NCBI GenBank assembly: GCA_021848465.1
Contig: JAJZUP010000003.1
Coordinates: 288,903 to 352,902 of the forward strand
DNA: 64,000 nt
Origin: Pseudomonadota bacterium
Lineage (GTDB): Bacteria > Pseudomonadota > Gammaproteobacteria > Burkholderiales > Gallionellaceae
Direction of reading: 5' to 3'
Part shown: one piece after another, positions 17,759 to 27,725 of the stretch
Layout: each line of letters starts with the position of its first letter
How positions within the stretch are numbered: the first letter of the stretch is position 1
Notes under the pieces: model-generated
What the model was told of the DNA's origin: nothing
The model's database searches: none
The model's input: only the letters and a program-made list of their open reading frames with translations
Position numbers and translations under genes: made by a program

Positions 17759-18696
17759 CGCAACAGGGCGACCCCGTGCGCCCCTTGCCGCCAGGCTTCC
17801 TGCATCATTCCCAGCGACATCCCGCCCAGCGCATAGACCGGAATCGTAGCGCCTGCCACATGCTGCGCAAACGCTTGCCACCCGAGCGCCGGCTCGCCCG
17901 GATGCGATTGCGTCTGCAGCACGGGGCTCAGCAACGCGAAGTCGCATCCCAACGCCTCGGCGCGGCGCAACTCTTCGACGCTGTGGCAGGAAGCGCCGCA
18001 CCACGCCACCTCGGGTCTGGCCTCCAGCTCCGCCAGTTGCCGCGCGGTCAGTTGCACGCCATCCGCTCCGACTTGCTGTGCCAGCGCGACATCCGCATTC
18101 ACCAGCAGCTTTGCGCCATACGGCCGCATCATGTCCCGCATACGCACGGCCAATGCAAGTACCGACTCACGCGCCAGCCCTTTTTCGCGCAACTGCACCA
18201 GACGCAATCCCTCATCCAGTTTCGCTTCCAGTCGCTCAAGGAATTTTCGCTCGCCTAATTCCGCCACATTGCTGATTGCATACAACGCGGGCAATTCCAG
18301 CGCGCGCAGGATCGGCGCATTCGCCGGCAGGATCGGTGCCACCGTGGCTGCGCCGGGCAACTGCCAGGCAAACTGCTGCCCCTCATGCGGGTGCGGCTCC
18401 CCGCCCCACGCCGTCACACGGAAGAAATTCAGCCGCACGGTCGCATGCGGGTAAGTGAATACCCGCGTCAGCCATGGATAAGCCTGCTGAACCTCGATGC
18501 CCAACTCCTCATGCAGCTCGCGTACCAACGCATGATGCGGCGTCTCGCCCGGCTCGACCTTGCCGCCAGGAAATTCCCAATAGCCGGCCCAGATCTTGTC
18601 TGCGGGGCGTTGCGCCAGCAAGTATGTGCCTTCCGGACGCAGCAACACCGCGGCAGAAACTTCTACGGTTTTACTTTCTCCGACCCGTGTATTCAA
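17728..18696 (-). CDS. Nudix hydrolase (MutT-type) fused to a thiamine-phosphate-synthase-like domain
   Basis: Two-domain protein of 322 residues. The N-terminal half (about 9-130) has the full Nudix box G45-x5-E51-x7-R59-E60-x2-E63-E64-x-G66 and the MutT opening [20 protein letters not shown], so it probably hydrolyses 8-oxo-dGTP. The C-terminal half (about 135-322) is a TIM-barrel thiamine-monophosphate-synthase-like domain with [25 protein letters not shown] and GGM segments. The fusion is known in proteobacteria; whether the second domain is catalytically active is unclear. The 3' ends of this gene and yacG overlap. Confidence 0.88.
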   Translation of the reverse strand: MNTRVGESKTVEVSAAVLLRPEGTYLLAQRPADKIWAGYWEFPGGKVEPGETPHHALVRELHEELGIEVQQAYPWLTRVFTYPHATVRLNFFRVTAWGGEPHPHEGQQFAWQLPGAATVAPILPANAPILRALELPALYAISNVAELGERKFLERLEAKLDEGLRLVQLREKGLARESVLALAVRMRDMMRPYGAKLLVNADVALAQQVGADGVQLTARQLAELEARPEVAWCGASCHSVEELRRAEALGCDFALLSPVLQTQSHPGEPALGWQAFAQHVAGATIPVYALGGMSLGMMQEAWRQGAHGVALLRQAWRSSGAP

Positions 18697-18752
18697 TTTC
18701 TCTCCACAAACTTGCCATCACGCAGCCTGGGATGCCGCCCATGCACTCATCA

Positions 18753-19514
18753 TCAGAAACGGAACCCGATGCCAACACTGGCATAGTAGTTCGAACTCAC
18801 CTGCGCCAGCGGGCTGCTCAACGCATTGCCCTGCAATTGCCGTGCCTCGAGGCTGCCCAGCAACTCCCATTCCCGCCCCAGCGCATACGACCACAGCACG
18901 CCCTCGCTATTGAACAAACGCCCCTGCTCGGCGACATAGGCCGGCAGGCCGCTGCTGGCCGCCTGCTGCGCGTTGATCCCGTAATAACTTTGCATCGCAA
19001 TGCTGTCCGCCCAGGTGGATTGCACGAACACACCGGCTTGCAAGCTGTCCCCGCCATATACGCCCGCCGTCAGGCGCATGTCGGCCTGCGCGCCATAGTT
19101 GCTGTCCGCATGCTGCCGGTAGCGCAACAGCAGCCAGAGCGGCATCGGCCCAATTGCAAAATTCAATTCGGCATGCGCCCCCGCTGAAACATTGGGCGCA
19201 ATGCTCTCGATTTTATGGCTGGTCAGGAACGGCGAAGCCGTGCTGTCGCGCCCGCCTTCATAAGCAAGCTGCACCCCCAGCGCAAGGTTCGAAAATACAT
19301 CGGCGCGCGCACCGCCTTCCAGCACCCCTTGCGTGGTGCGTGCAAAATACACATCGCCGTAATAACTGACCGTCGGGATCGCCATCACCTGCTGCGTGGT
19401 ATCCCCGTCGTAGACCGGGTGCGACCAGGCGGCCACACCGAAATTGTTGGTTGCTTCTGCCGCCCCTGCCGCACAAGGCGCCAGCAGCGCCAGGCAAAAA
19501 AACACTCTACTCAC
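18753..19514 (-). CDS. MipA/OmpV-family outer-membrane protein
   Basis: A 253-residue exported beta-barrel. The signal peptide (MSRVFFCLALLAPCAAGAA) is followed by the family-like PVYDGDTTQQVMAIPTVSYYGDVYFA, and the protein ends with the outer-membrane signature ...YASVGIGFRF with terminal Phe. MipA in E. coli scaffolds MltA and PBP1B; in other bacteria members of the family are porin-like or antibiotic-related. It overlaps the upstream gene by four bases (19511-19514), so the two are co-translated. Confidence 0.85.
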   Translation of the reverse strand: MSRVFFCLALLAPCAAGAAEATNNFGVAAWSHPVYDGDTTQQVMAIPTVSYYGDVYFARTTQGVLEGGARADVFSNLALGVQLAYEGGRDSTASPFLTSHKIESIAPNVSAGAHAELNFAIGPMPLWLLLRYRQHADSNYGAQADMRLTAGVYGGDSLQAGVFVQSTWADSIAMQSYYGINAQQAASSGLPAYVAEQGRLFNSEGVLWSYALGREWELLGSLEARQLQGNALSSPLAQVSSNYYASVGIGFRF

Positions 19515-20101
19515 TTCTGCTCCGATTTATTTCCGTTTTTGTCATCGCCGCACCGCATGGCGCACTGCTCATTCCAGATCGGATTGTCGCGGTCCTCCGC
19601 CGCCAGCTTCCCGATGTCCTCAGGATACACATGCCAAAAGGACTGGTCTATCGCCGCTTCGCGGTATAGCGTGTCTTTCTTGTCGTGATGGAACGGGCAC
19701 CACCAGTTCTCCACCAGTTTCACCAGGTACGCATGCCACTCGAACACGGCCACGCTGACCGGGCAATACCAGGTGCAGTTGAAAATCCAGAACAGTTTCG
19801 ATTGCGTCGGGCTGAGCGGATAGCCGGGCTGCATCGTGATCTGGTTTTTCAGCGTGTAGCGGAAGCTGCGGCGCGCCGGCAGGAAAGCCGACAGCGGCTT
19901 GATGTTGCGCGCCCCCATCATGCTCAGGTGCAGGTATGAAATCCCGGCGCTCAGCAGCACGAACGGCAGCGTCAGCAACGGCAGGTAGATCAGCCACACC
20001 CCAAAGAAGCGCCGCACAAAAGACAGTTTACGGTGATCGCGGCCAATCAGCACGCGCGCCGTATCTGCATCATGCGGTCCGTAATTTTCACAGGCTTTCA
20101 T
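19511..20101 (-). CDS. Unknown two-helix membrane protein, divergent from napA
   Basis: I do not recognise this 196-residue protein. It has a basic N-terminus, a clear membrane helix at about 33-55 (FFGVWLIYLPLLTLPFVLLS), a second hydrophobic Trp/Cys-rich segment at about 103-122 (LFWIFNCTWYCPVSVAVFEW), a WWCPFHHDKKD motif near 134-143 and a C-terminal ENCxMRC-like NEQCAMRC pair. The His/Cys clusters could bind a metal or haem, but that is speculation. It is the first gene of a pair with the MipA-like gene and diverges from napAB across 253 bases, so a link with periplasmic nitrate reduction is possible. Confidence 0.6.
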   Translation of the reverse strand: MKACENYGPHDADTARVLIGRDHRKLSFVRRFFGVWLIYLPLLTLPFVLLSAGISYLHLSMMGARNIKPLSAFLPARRSFRYTLKNQITMQPGYPLSPTQSKLFWIFNCTWYCPVSVAVFEWHAYLVKLVENWWCPFHHDKKDTLYREAAIDQSFWHVYPEDIGKLAAEDRDNPIWNEQCAMRCGDDKNGNKSEQK

Positions 20102-20354
20102 CTCGCACCTCCAAAGATCAGGTCAAAGGGAACGGCTCACGAAACGGATCAGCCGGATTGTATAACGATCGCGCACAGCGAGCCGCTCAATACGCGCTCG
20201 CATTTTCACGCCGCAGCGGCGCGCCGAAATTTGCGGGGCGCAACTGGAGCCGGCCGGTATTTGCTTAACCGGGAAATTCCGGTTTGCCCATCTTGCAAAG
20301 ATGGTGATAAAGTTTACATGTATTCAGCGTCAATCTTTTAACGGGGGTTCTGCC
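20102..20354. promoter_or_regulatory. Divergent control region upstream of napA
   Basis: Contains the inverted repeat aaccgg-N6-ccggtt (20267-20284) and a 6-bp hairpin (ccatct 20288-20293 / agatgg 20299-20304) shortly before napA. These could be operator or leader structures. I found no convincing FNR box or NarL/NarP heptamer. Confidence 0.35.
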
Positions 20355-23096
20355 ATGAATAAGTCACGCCGCGATTTCCTTAAACAAAGCATGGCAGCCG
20401 CATCGATTGCGACGTTGGGCAATGGCGCGGTCGCGGAGGTTGCCGAGGCCACCGTCCAGCAGACCGAATCAGGCTGGCGCTGGGATAGAGGGGTGTGCCG
20501 CTTTTGCGGCGTCGGCTGCGGCATCCAGATTGCCACCGAAAAAGGCCGCATCGTTGCCACCAAGGCCGATCCGGATGCCCCGGTTAATCGCGGCCTGAAC
20601 TGCATCAAGGGTTACTTCAACGGCAAGATCATCTACGGCAAGGATCGCCTCACCCAGCCGCTGCTGCGCATGAAGAATGGCAAGTTCGACAAGCATGGCG
20701 ATTTCGTACCGGTATCCTGGGAGCGGGCATTCGACGAAATGGAAAAACAGTTTCGCCGTGCCTACGGCGAGCTCGGGCCGACCGGTATCGGATTCTTCGG
20801 CTCCGGCCAGCAAACCGTCCAGGAAGGCTATGCCGCAGTCAAGCTATTCAAGGCGGGATTCCGCAGCAACAACATAGACCCCAACGCCAGGCATTGCATG
20901 GCGTCAGCGGTTTCTGCGTTCATGCAGGTGTTCGGCATTGACGAGCCGTCAGGCAACTACGACGACATCGAACACACCGACACCATGGTGGTTTGGGGCG
21001 CCAACATGGCTGAAATGCACCCGGTCCTGTGGACGCGCGTCACCGACCGCAAGCTGGGCAGCCCGGACAAGGTGCGCGTGGTCAACCTCACCACCGCCAG
21101 CAACATGACCTCCGGCATCGCCGACATCGAAATCATCTTCAAGCCCAGCACCGACCTCGCCATCATGAATTACCTCGCGCGCGAAATCGTCACCCGCGAC
21201 GCGGTGAACTGGGACTTCGTCAACAAGCATTGTGTCTTCGCCACCGGACCGACCGACATCGGTTACGGACTGCGCGGCTCCGACAAGTTTGACTACCCCA
21301 CGGAGAAGGACACCAATGCCAAGGAGCTGACCATGCAGCTCGATGCGGCCGAGGCCGTAGCGCAAGGCAAGTCGGCCGGGATGACCGTGGAGCAGAAGAA
21401 CCGCACCACCCCCGACAAGCAATGGCTGATCAAATTCGAAGACTTCAAGCAGGGTGTTGCGCCCTACACGCTGGACTTCGTGGCCAGCCTCGCCAAGGGC
21501 GATCCGGATGAGCCGCTGGAGGATTTCAAGAACAAGCTCCGGCAACTCGCCGATCTCTACATCGAGAAAAATCGCAAGGTAGTGAGTTTCTGGACCATGG
21601 GTTTCAACCAGCACCAGCGCGGCACCTGGGTAAACGAGCAGGCCTACATGCTGCACCTCCTGCTCGGCAAGCAGGCCATGCCGGGGAATGGTGCTTTCTC
21701 ACTGACCGGGCAGCCCTCTGCCTGCGGCACCGCGCGCGAAGTCGGCGTGTTCGCCCATCGGCTGCCTGCCGACATGGTGGTAAACGATGCCAAGCATCGC
21801 GAGCACTCCGAACACCTCTGGAACCTGCCCGCCAAGACGCTGAATCCGAAGATCGGCAGCCATTTCACCAAGCTGATGCGTGACCTCGAGGACGGCTCGG
21901 TGAAGTGGGCCTGGGTCCAGGTCTGCAACCCGTTCCAGGACACGGCCAATGCCAACCACTGGATCCACGCCGCACGCGAGAAGGACAACTTCATCGTTGT
22001 TTCGGATGGCTACCCCGGCATCTCTGCCAAGGTGGCAGACCTGGTGCTGCCGTCAGCAATGATTTTCGAAAAATGGGGCGCCTACGGCAACGCCGAGCGC
22101 CGCACCCAGATGTGGCGCGAACAGGTTCCGCCGCCGGGACAGGCGCGCAGCGACGTCTGGCAAATCATCGAGTTTTCCAAACGCTTCAAACTGAAGGATG
22201 TGTGGCACGAACAAAAGGTGCCCGGCCTCAAGGAAAACGGATTCGAGGACGGCAAACTTCCGGATGTGCTGACCGCATCGGGCTACTCGCCGGACGCCTC
22301 GCTCTACGAAGTGCTGTTCGCCACGCCCGCCAACAAGCAGATGAAATGGCCGGACGCCATCGCCAATGGGCATGACAACCATACGGCCACGCTGCTCAAC
22401 GATGGCTGGTTCCCGGAAAAGGCGCTGTTCGAGGAATACGCCCAGTTCGGGCGCGGTCATGCGCACGACCTAGCCGACTTCGATGTTTACTTCCGCGATG
22501 ATGTGCGCGGCTTGAAGTGGCCGGTTGTGAACGGCAAGGAAACACAATGGCGCTTCAACGAAGAGTACGACCCCTATGTCAAGAAAGGGAGCGGTTTCGA
22601 TTTCTACGGACCGGCAGGAAAGTCCCTGCCCAGCGGCGACCTCGGCAACATCACCGACCCGAACAAGACCGACATCGCAGGCAAGGCCAAGATTTTCTTC
22701 CGCCCTTATGCTGCGCCGGTAGAGCAGCCGGATGAGCATTATGACCTGTGGCTTTCCACCGGACGCGTACTGGAGCACTGGCACTCCGGCACCATGACCC
22801 GGCGCGTGCGGGAACTGCATTTTGCCGTACCGGCGGCATTGATCTACATGCACCCGGAAGACGCCAAAGCGCGCGGACTGAAACAGGACGATGTCGCCTG
22901 GATCGAATCGCGCCGGGGCAAGATCAAGGCCGTGGTGGAGACCCGGGGCCGGCGCAACCGCCCGCCGAAAGGACTGGTATTCGTACCGTGGTTCGACGAA
23001 GGCGTATTCATCAACAAGGTTACGCTGGATGCGACCTGCCCGATCTCGAAGCAGACCGACTTCAAAAAATGTGCAGTCAGAATCTTCAAGGCCTGA
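20355..23096 (+). CDS. napA: Periplasmic nitrate reductase, molybdopterin catalytic subunit
   Basis: Reduces nitrate to nitrite in the periplasm. The start at ATG 20355 begins a Tat signal ([12 protein letters not shown], 4-15). The [4Fe-4S] ligands are C48, C51, C55 and C83 ([12 protein letters not shown]...LNCIKGYF), and C181 in ARHCMASAV is the molybdenum ligand, which separates nitrate reductases from Ser or SeCys relatives. At 913 residues it is longer than the E. coli enzyme (828) and nearer in size to the longer forms of epsilonproteobacteria. napB follows after 25 bases; napD, napC and napGH are absent from the surroundings. Confidence 0.96.
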   Translation: MNKSRRDFLKQSMAAASIATLGNGAVAEVAEATVQQTESGWRWDRGVCRFCGVGCGIQIATEKGRIVATKADPDAPVNRGLNCIKGYFNGKIIYGKDRLTQPLLRMKNGKFDKHGDFVPVSWERAFDEMEKQFRRAYGELGPTGIGFFGSGQQTVQEGYAAVKLFKAGFRSNNIDPNARHCMASAVSAFMQVFGIDEPSGNYDDIEHTDTMVVWGANMAEMHPVLWTRVTDRKLGSPDKVRVVNLTTASNMTSGIADIEIIFKPSTDLAIMNYLAREIVTRDAVNWDFVNKHCVFATGPTDIGYGLRGSDKFDYPTEKDTNAKELTMQLDAAEAVAQGKSAGMTVEQKNRTTPDKQWLIKFEDFKQGVAPYTLDFVASLAKGDPDEPLEDFKNKLRQLADLYIEKNRKVVSFWTMGFNQHQRGTWVNEQAYMLHLLLGKQAMPGNGAFSLTGQPSACGTAREVGVFAHRLPADMVVNDAKHREHSEHLWNLPAKTLNPKIGSHFTKLMRDLEDGSVKWAWVQVCNPFQDTANANHWIHAAREKDNFIVVSDGYPGISAKVADLVLPSAMIFEKWGAYGNAERRTQMWREQVPPPGQARSDVWQIIEFSKRFKLKDVWHEQKVPGLKENGFEDGKLPDVLTASGYSPDASLYEVLFATPANKQMKWPDAIANGHDNHTATLLNDGWFPEKALFEEYAQFGRGHAHDLADFDVYFRDDVRGLKWPVVNGKETQWRFNEEYDPYVKKGSGFDFYGPAGKSLPSGDLGNITDPNKTDIAGKAKIFFRPYAAPVEQPDEHYDLWLSTGRVLEHWHSGTMTRRVRELHFAVPAALIYMHPEDAKARGLKQDDVAWIESRRGKIKAVVETRGRRNRPPKGLVFVPWFDEGVFINKVTLDATCPISKQTDFKKCAVRIFKA

Positions 23097-23121
23097 AGCC
23101 AACCATCGCGGGAGAATTCAA

Positions 23122-23595
23122 ATGAAATTCCAAGACATGTTTGCAGGCTTCATTCTGGCAATCGCCTCCGCTGCGGCGGTTGCCGCGACACAAGGCATCC
23201 GCGCCGACAGCATGGGACTCAGCAAAGGGAGCGTATTTGATGTGCCGGCGCAACAAGTGTACGCCAGCAAAGCGTTACCCCCCGGCCAGAACAAGCTGCT
23301 GCCGCGCGCCTATCTCAATGCCCCGCCGCAGGTCCCGCACCAGGTAGACGACTTTCTGCCGATTACCGCGCAAAGCAACATGTGCATCGCCTGCCATAAC
23401 GTGCCGGACTTATGGGGCAAGCAACGCGAGGCGGGCCAACCCACCCCGATCCCGCCCAGCCACTATACCGACCAAAGGAACGCACCCGGGAAAGTAGGAG
23501 CGCAACTGGTGAACGCGCGCTACACCTGCAACCAGTGCCACGTACCGCAACTGGACGCAAAGCCGCTGGTAGCGAACACCTTCTCGACACGCTAA
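23122..23595 (+). CDS. napB: Periplasmic nitrate reductase, dihaem cytochrome c subunit
   Basis: Electron-transfer partner of NapA, 157 residues. A signal peptide (ILAIASAAAVAATQ) precedes two haem sites, CIACH (88-92) and CNQCH (136-140), with His73 and His114 as likely distal ligands, as in NapB. GGGAG nine bases before the ATG supports the start. With no napC nearby, the quinol-oxidising donor must be encoded elsewhere or be another protein. Confidence 0.95.
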   Translation: MKFQDMFAGFILAIASAAAVAATQGIRADSMGLSKGSVFDVPAQQVYASKALPPGQNKLLPRAYLNAPPQVPHQVDDFLPITAQSNMCIACHNVPDLWGKQREAGQPTPIPPSHYTDQRNAPGKVGAQLVNARYTCNQCHVPQLDAKPLVANTFSTR

Positions 23596-23661
23596 GCCGG
23601 GGGTGGGAATGATCCGCTGGCCTACAGTTGATGTGGCGATTTAAATCCGAGAACGGGTGCC

Positions 23662-23702
23662 TCTGCTATCAGAAGTAGCCAATTATTACTTCTGATAGCA
23701 GA
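23662..23702. terminator. Perfect 16-bp hairpin downstream of napB
   Basis: Arms 23662-23677 and 23687-23702 are exactly complementary around a 9-base loop. It lies 66 bases after the napB stop and 50 before the end of the converging lipoprotein gene. No T run follows on either strand, so it may be a transcript-stabilising or weak bidirectional end structure instead of a classical terminator. Confidence 0.45.
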
Positions 23703-23751
23703 AGGAGATGGAAGCTAGTCACGATTATGAGATGAAGTGGGCATAATTTAC

Positions 23752-24441
23752 TTAATGCTGCTCGGTAAGAAAAAGAAGCTGCAAAGGTAATGTAACTAAA
23801 TCAAAAACAACAGTAACTGGTAGTGCCAATAGCTTATCTGCCACTTTTTCTGCATCAACAGATGTTTTAGTACCTTCATTTACGACCAGCACAACACGGC
23901 GACCTTCTTTAATTTTCGTGCTTTCGCTAAATGTTGATTTTTCGCTGGCAAACAAAGAGCCGGAAACATTAACCCTGCATTCGTAAAATACATGCTGTCC
24001 AAAACCGAACCATTTCCCTGGCTCGGCCCTTTCATTGCAAAGACTTCTTAACGCATTAGTTTCTTTGGCTGAATACTCTTCACCGTTAGAATCGTATTTA
24101 AAGTTCAAGCGTCCGCTGAAGTTATTTCCTTTTTTAACTAATGTTGTTTCATCTTCCATATTTAGATATTTGGGGTTCAATTCACTAACTATTAGTTCTA
24201 TTTTTTTATCACCTTCGGTAAGAAGATAACTGAAATTGTCTCCGAGTAGCACTAGGCCACCAATATTCTCACTATTCCCTTTAGGGTAACCAATAGCCCG
24301 AATAACATCATGAGCAAAAACACTCTGAATAGTTTTTGTAGATGTGGCGGGCTGTGAAAGCAATAGGGTTGTTGCGCACCCCTGTAGTAACACTATAAGT
24401 AATGAAAAGAGCATTAAATAAATTGGATTATATTTTTTCAT
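23752..24441 (-). CDS. Putative lipoprotein, unknown function (YceK/YidQ-like ending)
   Basis: A 229-residue predicted lipoprotein: signal MKKYNPIYLMLFSLLIVLLQ with lipobox LLQGC (Cys22). The C-terminus (LPVTVVFDLVTLPLQLLFL) resembles the end of small YceK/YidQ-type lipoproteins, where a P-hydrophobic-D-hydrophobic-LP pattern recurs, but the central part is not recognised. The gene is clearly more AT-rich than its neighbours, with codons such as tta, aat and aaa common, suggesting recent acquisition. The 164 bases upstream (24442-24605) show no other gene. Confidence 0.6.
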   Translation of the reverse strand: MKKYNPIYLMLFSLLIVLLQGCATTLLLSQPATSTKTIQSVFAHDVIRAIGYPKGNSENIGGLVLLGDNFSYLLTEGDKKIELIVSELNPKYLNMEDETTLVKKGNNFSGRLNFKYDSNGEEYSAKETNALRSLCNERAEPGKWFGFGQHVFYECRVNVSGSLFASEKSTFSESTKIKEGRRVVLVVNEGTKTSVDAEKVADKLLALPVTVVFDLVTLPLQLLFLTEQH

Positions 24442-24605
24442 CTTGAGTAATGGGCTAGCTATGCTCAGCAGTTAATTAGATATGCTGCAAGATTGAAGGA
24501 ATTCATGAATACCGCCTATTGGCACATAACAGCCTCCCCACTTGGTTGTCACCGAACGTAACGACCGACAATCAGCCGCCTCTCCCCCCACAACCAACAC
24601 CAACA

Positions 24606-25460
24606 TTAATTCCGTCCGCACCAATCCTTGGCAAACTGCCCGGCCACGCGGCCGCTGCGCGAGCCGCGCAGCAACGACCATTGCAGCGCGGCGGTGCGCA
24701 CTTCGTCGGTCATGCCGTGCGGCCAGCCGTGGTGCGCGAGCCAGTGCTCGGCGGCGGCGAGGTAATCGTCCTGCGTGAAGGGGTAGAACGAAATCCACAA
24801 GCCGAAACGTTCGGACAGCGACACTTTTTCCTCCACGCTTTCCGCCGGGTGGATTTCGTCGCCGACGTATTTTGTATTGAGGTTGTCCTGCATGGATTGC
24901 GGCATCAGGTGGCGGCGGTTCGAGGTGGCGTAGATCAGCAGGTTGTCAGAGAAGGTCACCAGGTCGCCGTCCAGCGCGGCCTTGAGCGCCTGGTAGCCGG
25001 GCTCGTCGGCGTTGAAGGAGAGGTCGTCGCAGTACAGGATGAAGCGCTCGGGCCGCCCCTGCACCAGGCTGATGATGAAAGACAAGTCGGTGAGCCCCTG
25101 CTTGTCGATCTGGATCACACGCAGGCCCTGCCCGGCATATTCGTTCAGCAATGCTTTCACCAACGATGATTTGCCGGTGCCGCGCGCGCCGGTGAGCAGC
25201 ACATTATTGGCGGTACCGCCGCGCACGAATTGCAGGGTGTTTTGCCGGATGCGCTGTTTCTGGTCGTCGATGCCGAGCAGGTCGCCCAGCGTAATGCGCT
25301 GGAAGTTGGGCACCGGGTGCAGCACGCGCTGGTGGTGATCCCAGCGGAAGGCGGCGGCGTCCTGCCAGTCGGGCTGCGGCGGACGTGCATTGGGCAGGAT
25401 GGTTTCCAGCCGCATCAGCAAGCCTTCGGCGCGCGACAGGAATTGATCGAGTTTATCCAT
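24606..25460 (-). CDS. DUF815-family AAA+ ATPase
   Basis: A 284-residue P-loop ATPase with Walker A GARGTGKS (91-98), Walker B-like FILYCDDLSF (140-149), the DUF815 signature NNVLLTGARGTGKSSLVKAL and sensor-1 region LLIYATSNRRHLMP. The biological role of the family is not established. It lies 29 bases downstream of the hybrid kinase gene, on the same strand, so it is probably in that operon. Confidence 0.9.
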   Translation of the reverse strand: MDKLDQFLSRAEGLLMRLETILPNARPPQPDWQDAAAFRWDHHQRVLHPVPNFQRITLGDLLGIDDQKQRIRQNTLQFVRGGTANNVLLTGARGTGKSSLVKALLNEYAGQGLRVIQIDKQGLTDLSFIISLVQGRPERFILYCDDLSFNADEPGYQALKAALDGDLVTFSDNLLIYATSNRRHLMPQSMQDNLNTKYVGDEIHPAESVEEKVSLSERFGLWISFYPFTQDDYLAAAEHWLAHHGWPHGMTDEVRTAALQWSLLRGSRSGRVAGQFAKDWCGRN

Positions 25461-25489
25461 TTAAACACTTACCTTGGTGTGATTGAGAA

Positions 25490-27718
25490 TCAGCCGCGCT
25501 TCAGGACATACATCATCAGCGAATGCAGCTTGGCTGGCTTGAGCGGTTTGTGCAGCAAATGATACCCCTGCGCGTTGGCGGCCTGCAGCACTTCGGCGGC
25601 GGTATCGCCGCTGATCAGTATGCAAGGCAGTTGACGGTGATACACCGCCTTGGCCATCTCGGAAACCTGGATACCGTCGCCATCCGGCAGGCGGTAATCG
25701 CAGATCAGCAAATCGTAGTCCGCCACCACGAGCCGTTGCTCGGCTTGTTGCAGCGAGCCGGCGGCATCGACCCGGTAGCCCCACGACGCCAGCAGCCGCT
25801 GTGTGCCGGCCTGTACCAGGGCGTCGTCCTCAACCACCAGAACCCTGGTGGCCGATGCTTCGGCCTGTGTTTCCGGCACCTCGCCCGCGACTCTGTCACC
25901 CGGACTTTCTGCCGCACCGTATTGCTGCCTGGAAACCGGCACTTCGACTGCGAAGACCGAGCCTTCCCCGGGTTCGGAACGCAAGTCCAGCCTGATCTGC
26001 AGCAAACTGCACAGACGTTGCACGATAGACAGCCCCAGACCGAGTCCCTTGTCGCGCGAGCGCTCGCTATTGCCGATCTGCACGAACTCGCGGAACACAT
26101 CCTGCTGCCGGTCCTTGGGAATGCCGATGCCGTTGTCGCGCACCTCGATGCGCATGTTTGCTCCGCGCCTGCGGCATGCCAGCAGTACCCGCCCGCCCGG
26201 CGGCGTGTAGCGAATTGCATTGCCGAGCAAATTTTGCAGGATGCGTTCAAGCAACACGGGATCGGTATCCACCACTGCGTCGCTGTAGTGAATACTCATC
26301 GACACCTGCTGCGAATAGGCCAGCGGAATATATTCCCCCTCCATGCGGTCGAGCAGCGCATCCAGCGCAACGGGGCGGATGTCCGCCTTGACCAGCCCGG
26401 CATCCAGCTTGGAGATGTCGAGCAGCGAATCGAGCAGGCCGGACATCGCCTGCAACGAATTTTCCACCAGCTTCACCAGTTGGCGCTGTTGCGATGTCGT
26501 CACCACGGCAGAAAGTTCCCCGACAAACAGCGCCAGCGCATGGATCGGCTGGCGCAAGTCATGGCTGGCCGCTGCAAGGAAACGACTCTTGTCCAGGCTG
26601 TCGGTGATCGCGCGCTCCTTCTCCTTGCGCATTTCGTCAAACTGGCGCGCCAGCACCAGCGCCAGCAGCAAGGCTTCCGTGGTCACGGCAAACAGGCCGA
26701 GATGCTCAATGTAGAAGGTATTGGCCCCGCTCTTGCTCAACACCAGCGACAACGAACCGAGCACAAAAAATACGCTGATCGCAAACAGGTACATGCGCGC
26801 GGTCGGGCAGTGCTGGCGGGCACGAATCAGGCCGGCGATAAACCCGAAGCAGAGGAAAAATCCCACCCCGAGCCGGTCCAGCTCCAGCGACCAGTGCGGA
26901 TTGAACAGCGCAATCAAAATGAACATCGCGAACAGGCCGAGCAGCCCCATGCCGCCTGCATAGAGCCGCGGCGATTCCTTGCGCTCGATGCGCAGCAGCC
27001 GCATCACGAACAGCACATAAGCACAATTCGAAAACAGGATCGGGAAGCTGGTCAGATAGAAGCCGTGGATATCCAGCAGCTCGGGGAAAATCAGCAAGGC
27101 CATGCCGTTGTAGAGCAGGTTGCCGAGGATGAACGTTGCGTACAGCGCATCCGTCGGGTTGCGCCGGATCAGCGACAGGGCCGCGTAATAGAACGCCAGG
27201 CCCACCAGCAGGCCGTAGCACAGCAGGGTGACTGCATTGCCGGGCTTGATGGCCTGCGCGTAGTGTGACCGGGTATCGAGGTAAGGCTCCGGCTGCGCCA
27301 GCAGGAACGGCGACGACATTTCTGTTTCGAGCCAGTAATAGCCGGGGGCCAGAACGAGGTCGCGGCCATGGCGCAGGAAATAGGGATTGGGCGTGCGGCT
27401 TTGCATGCCGCCATCCATCTCGCCCACCAACCGGTGCCTGCTGTCGTATATGCGGTGGTGGAAGCGCCCGATCACGCTGGAGTTCCTGAAGTCGAGCACC
27501 AGCGGCGTTGCATCTTGCACCTCGAAGCCGGCGCGGTAGATAAAACTGCCCCCGGTAACTTTGAGGCGCTCCAGCGGCTGCAACTCGGCCGCTCGCGGTT
27601 TTTCACCGGGAGCCGCAACAGGCAACGGATACCAGTGACCGGACAAGGCCGGCGCGGGCGCCGCGCTTACCGGCGCCACGCACAGCAGCAGGAAGATTGC
27701 GCAGAGGTATCGCAGCAT
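25490..27718 (-). CDS. Hybrid sensor histidine kinase with 7TMR-DISM sensor and receiver domain
   Basis: A 742-residue signalling protein. Order: signal peptide (1-20), periplasmic 7TMR-DISM extracellular domain (about 25-150, with the typical YYWLETEMSSP), seven membrane helices (about 163-358), a HisKA domain with phospho-acceptor His386 in SHDLRQP, an ATPase domain with NAIRYTPPGG, DNGIGIP and GLGLGLSIV boxes, and a C-terminal receiver (about 623-742) with Glu630/Asp631, phospho-acceptor Asp674 in LLICDYRLPDGDG and Lys724. Such sensors are thought to bind carbohydrate or other small ligands in the periplasm. No separate response regulator with an output domain is adjacent. It follows the membrane protein gene by 7 bases. 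Confidence 0.92.
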   Translation of the reverse strand: MLRYLCAIFLLLCVAPVSAAPAPALSGHWYPLPVAAPGEKPRAAELQPLERLKVTGGSFIYRAGFEVQDATPLVLDFRNSSVIGRFHHRIYDSRHRLVGEMDGGMQSRTPNPYFLRHGRDLVLAPGYYWLETEMSSPFLLAQPEPYLDTRSHYAQAIKPGNAVTLLCYGLLVGLAFYYAALSLIRRNPTDALYATFILGNLLYNGMALLIFPELLDIHGFYLTSFPILFSNCAYVLFVMRLLRIERKESPRLYAGGMGLLGLFAMFILIALFNPHWSLELDRLGVGFFLCFGFIAGLIRARQHCPTARMYLFAISVFFVLGSLSLVLSKSGANTFYIEHLGLFAVTTEALLLALVLARQFDEMRKEKERAITDSLDKSRFLAAASHDLRQPIHALALFVGELSAVVTTSQQRQLVKLVENSLQAMSGLLDSLLDISKLDAGLVKADIRPVALDALLDRMEGEYIPLAYSQQVSMSIHYSDAVVDTDPVLLERILQNLLGNAIRYTPPGGRVLLACRRRGANMRIEVRDNGIGIPKDRQQDVFREFVQIGNSERSRDKGLGLGLSIVQRLCSLLQIRLDLRSEPGEGSVFAVEVPVSRQQYGAAESPGDRVAGEVPETQAEASATRVLVVEDDALVQAGTQRLLASWGYRVDAAGSLQQAEQRLVVADYDLLICDYRLPDGDGIQVSEMAKAVYHRQLPCILISGDTAAEVLQAANAQGYHLLHKPLKPAKLHSLMMYVLKRG

Positions 27719-27725
27719 GATCCGT

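Noticed and set aside
20102..20354. Molybdenum-cofactor riboswitch or FNR box before napA
   Set aside because: Only short inverted repeats are present; neither the riboswitch fold nor a TTGAT-N4-ATCAA box is visible.
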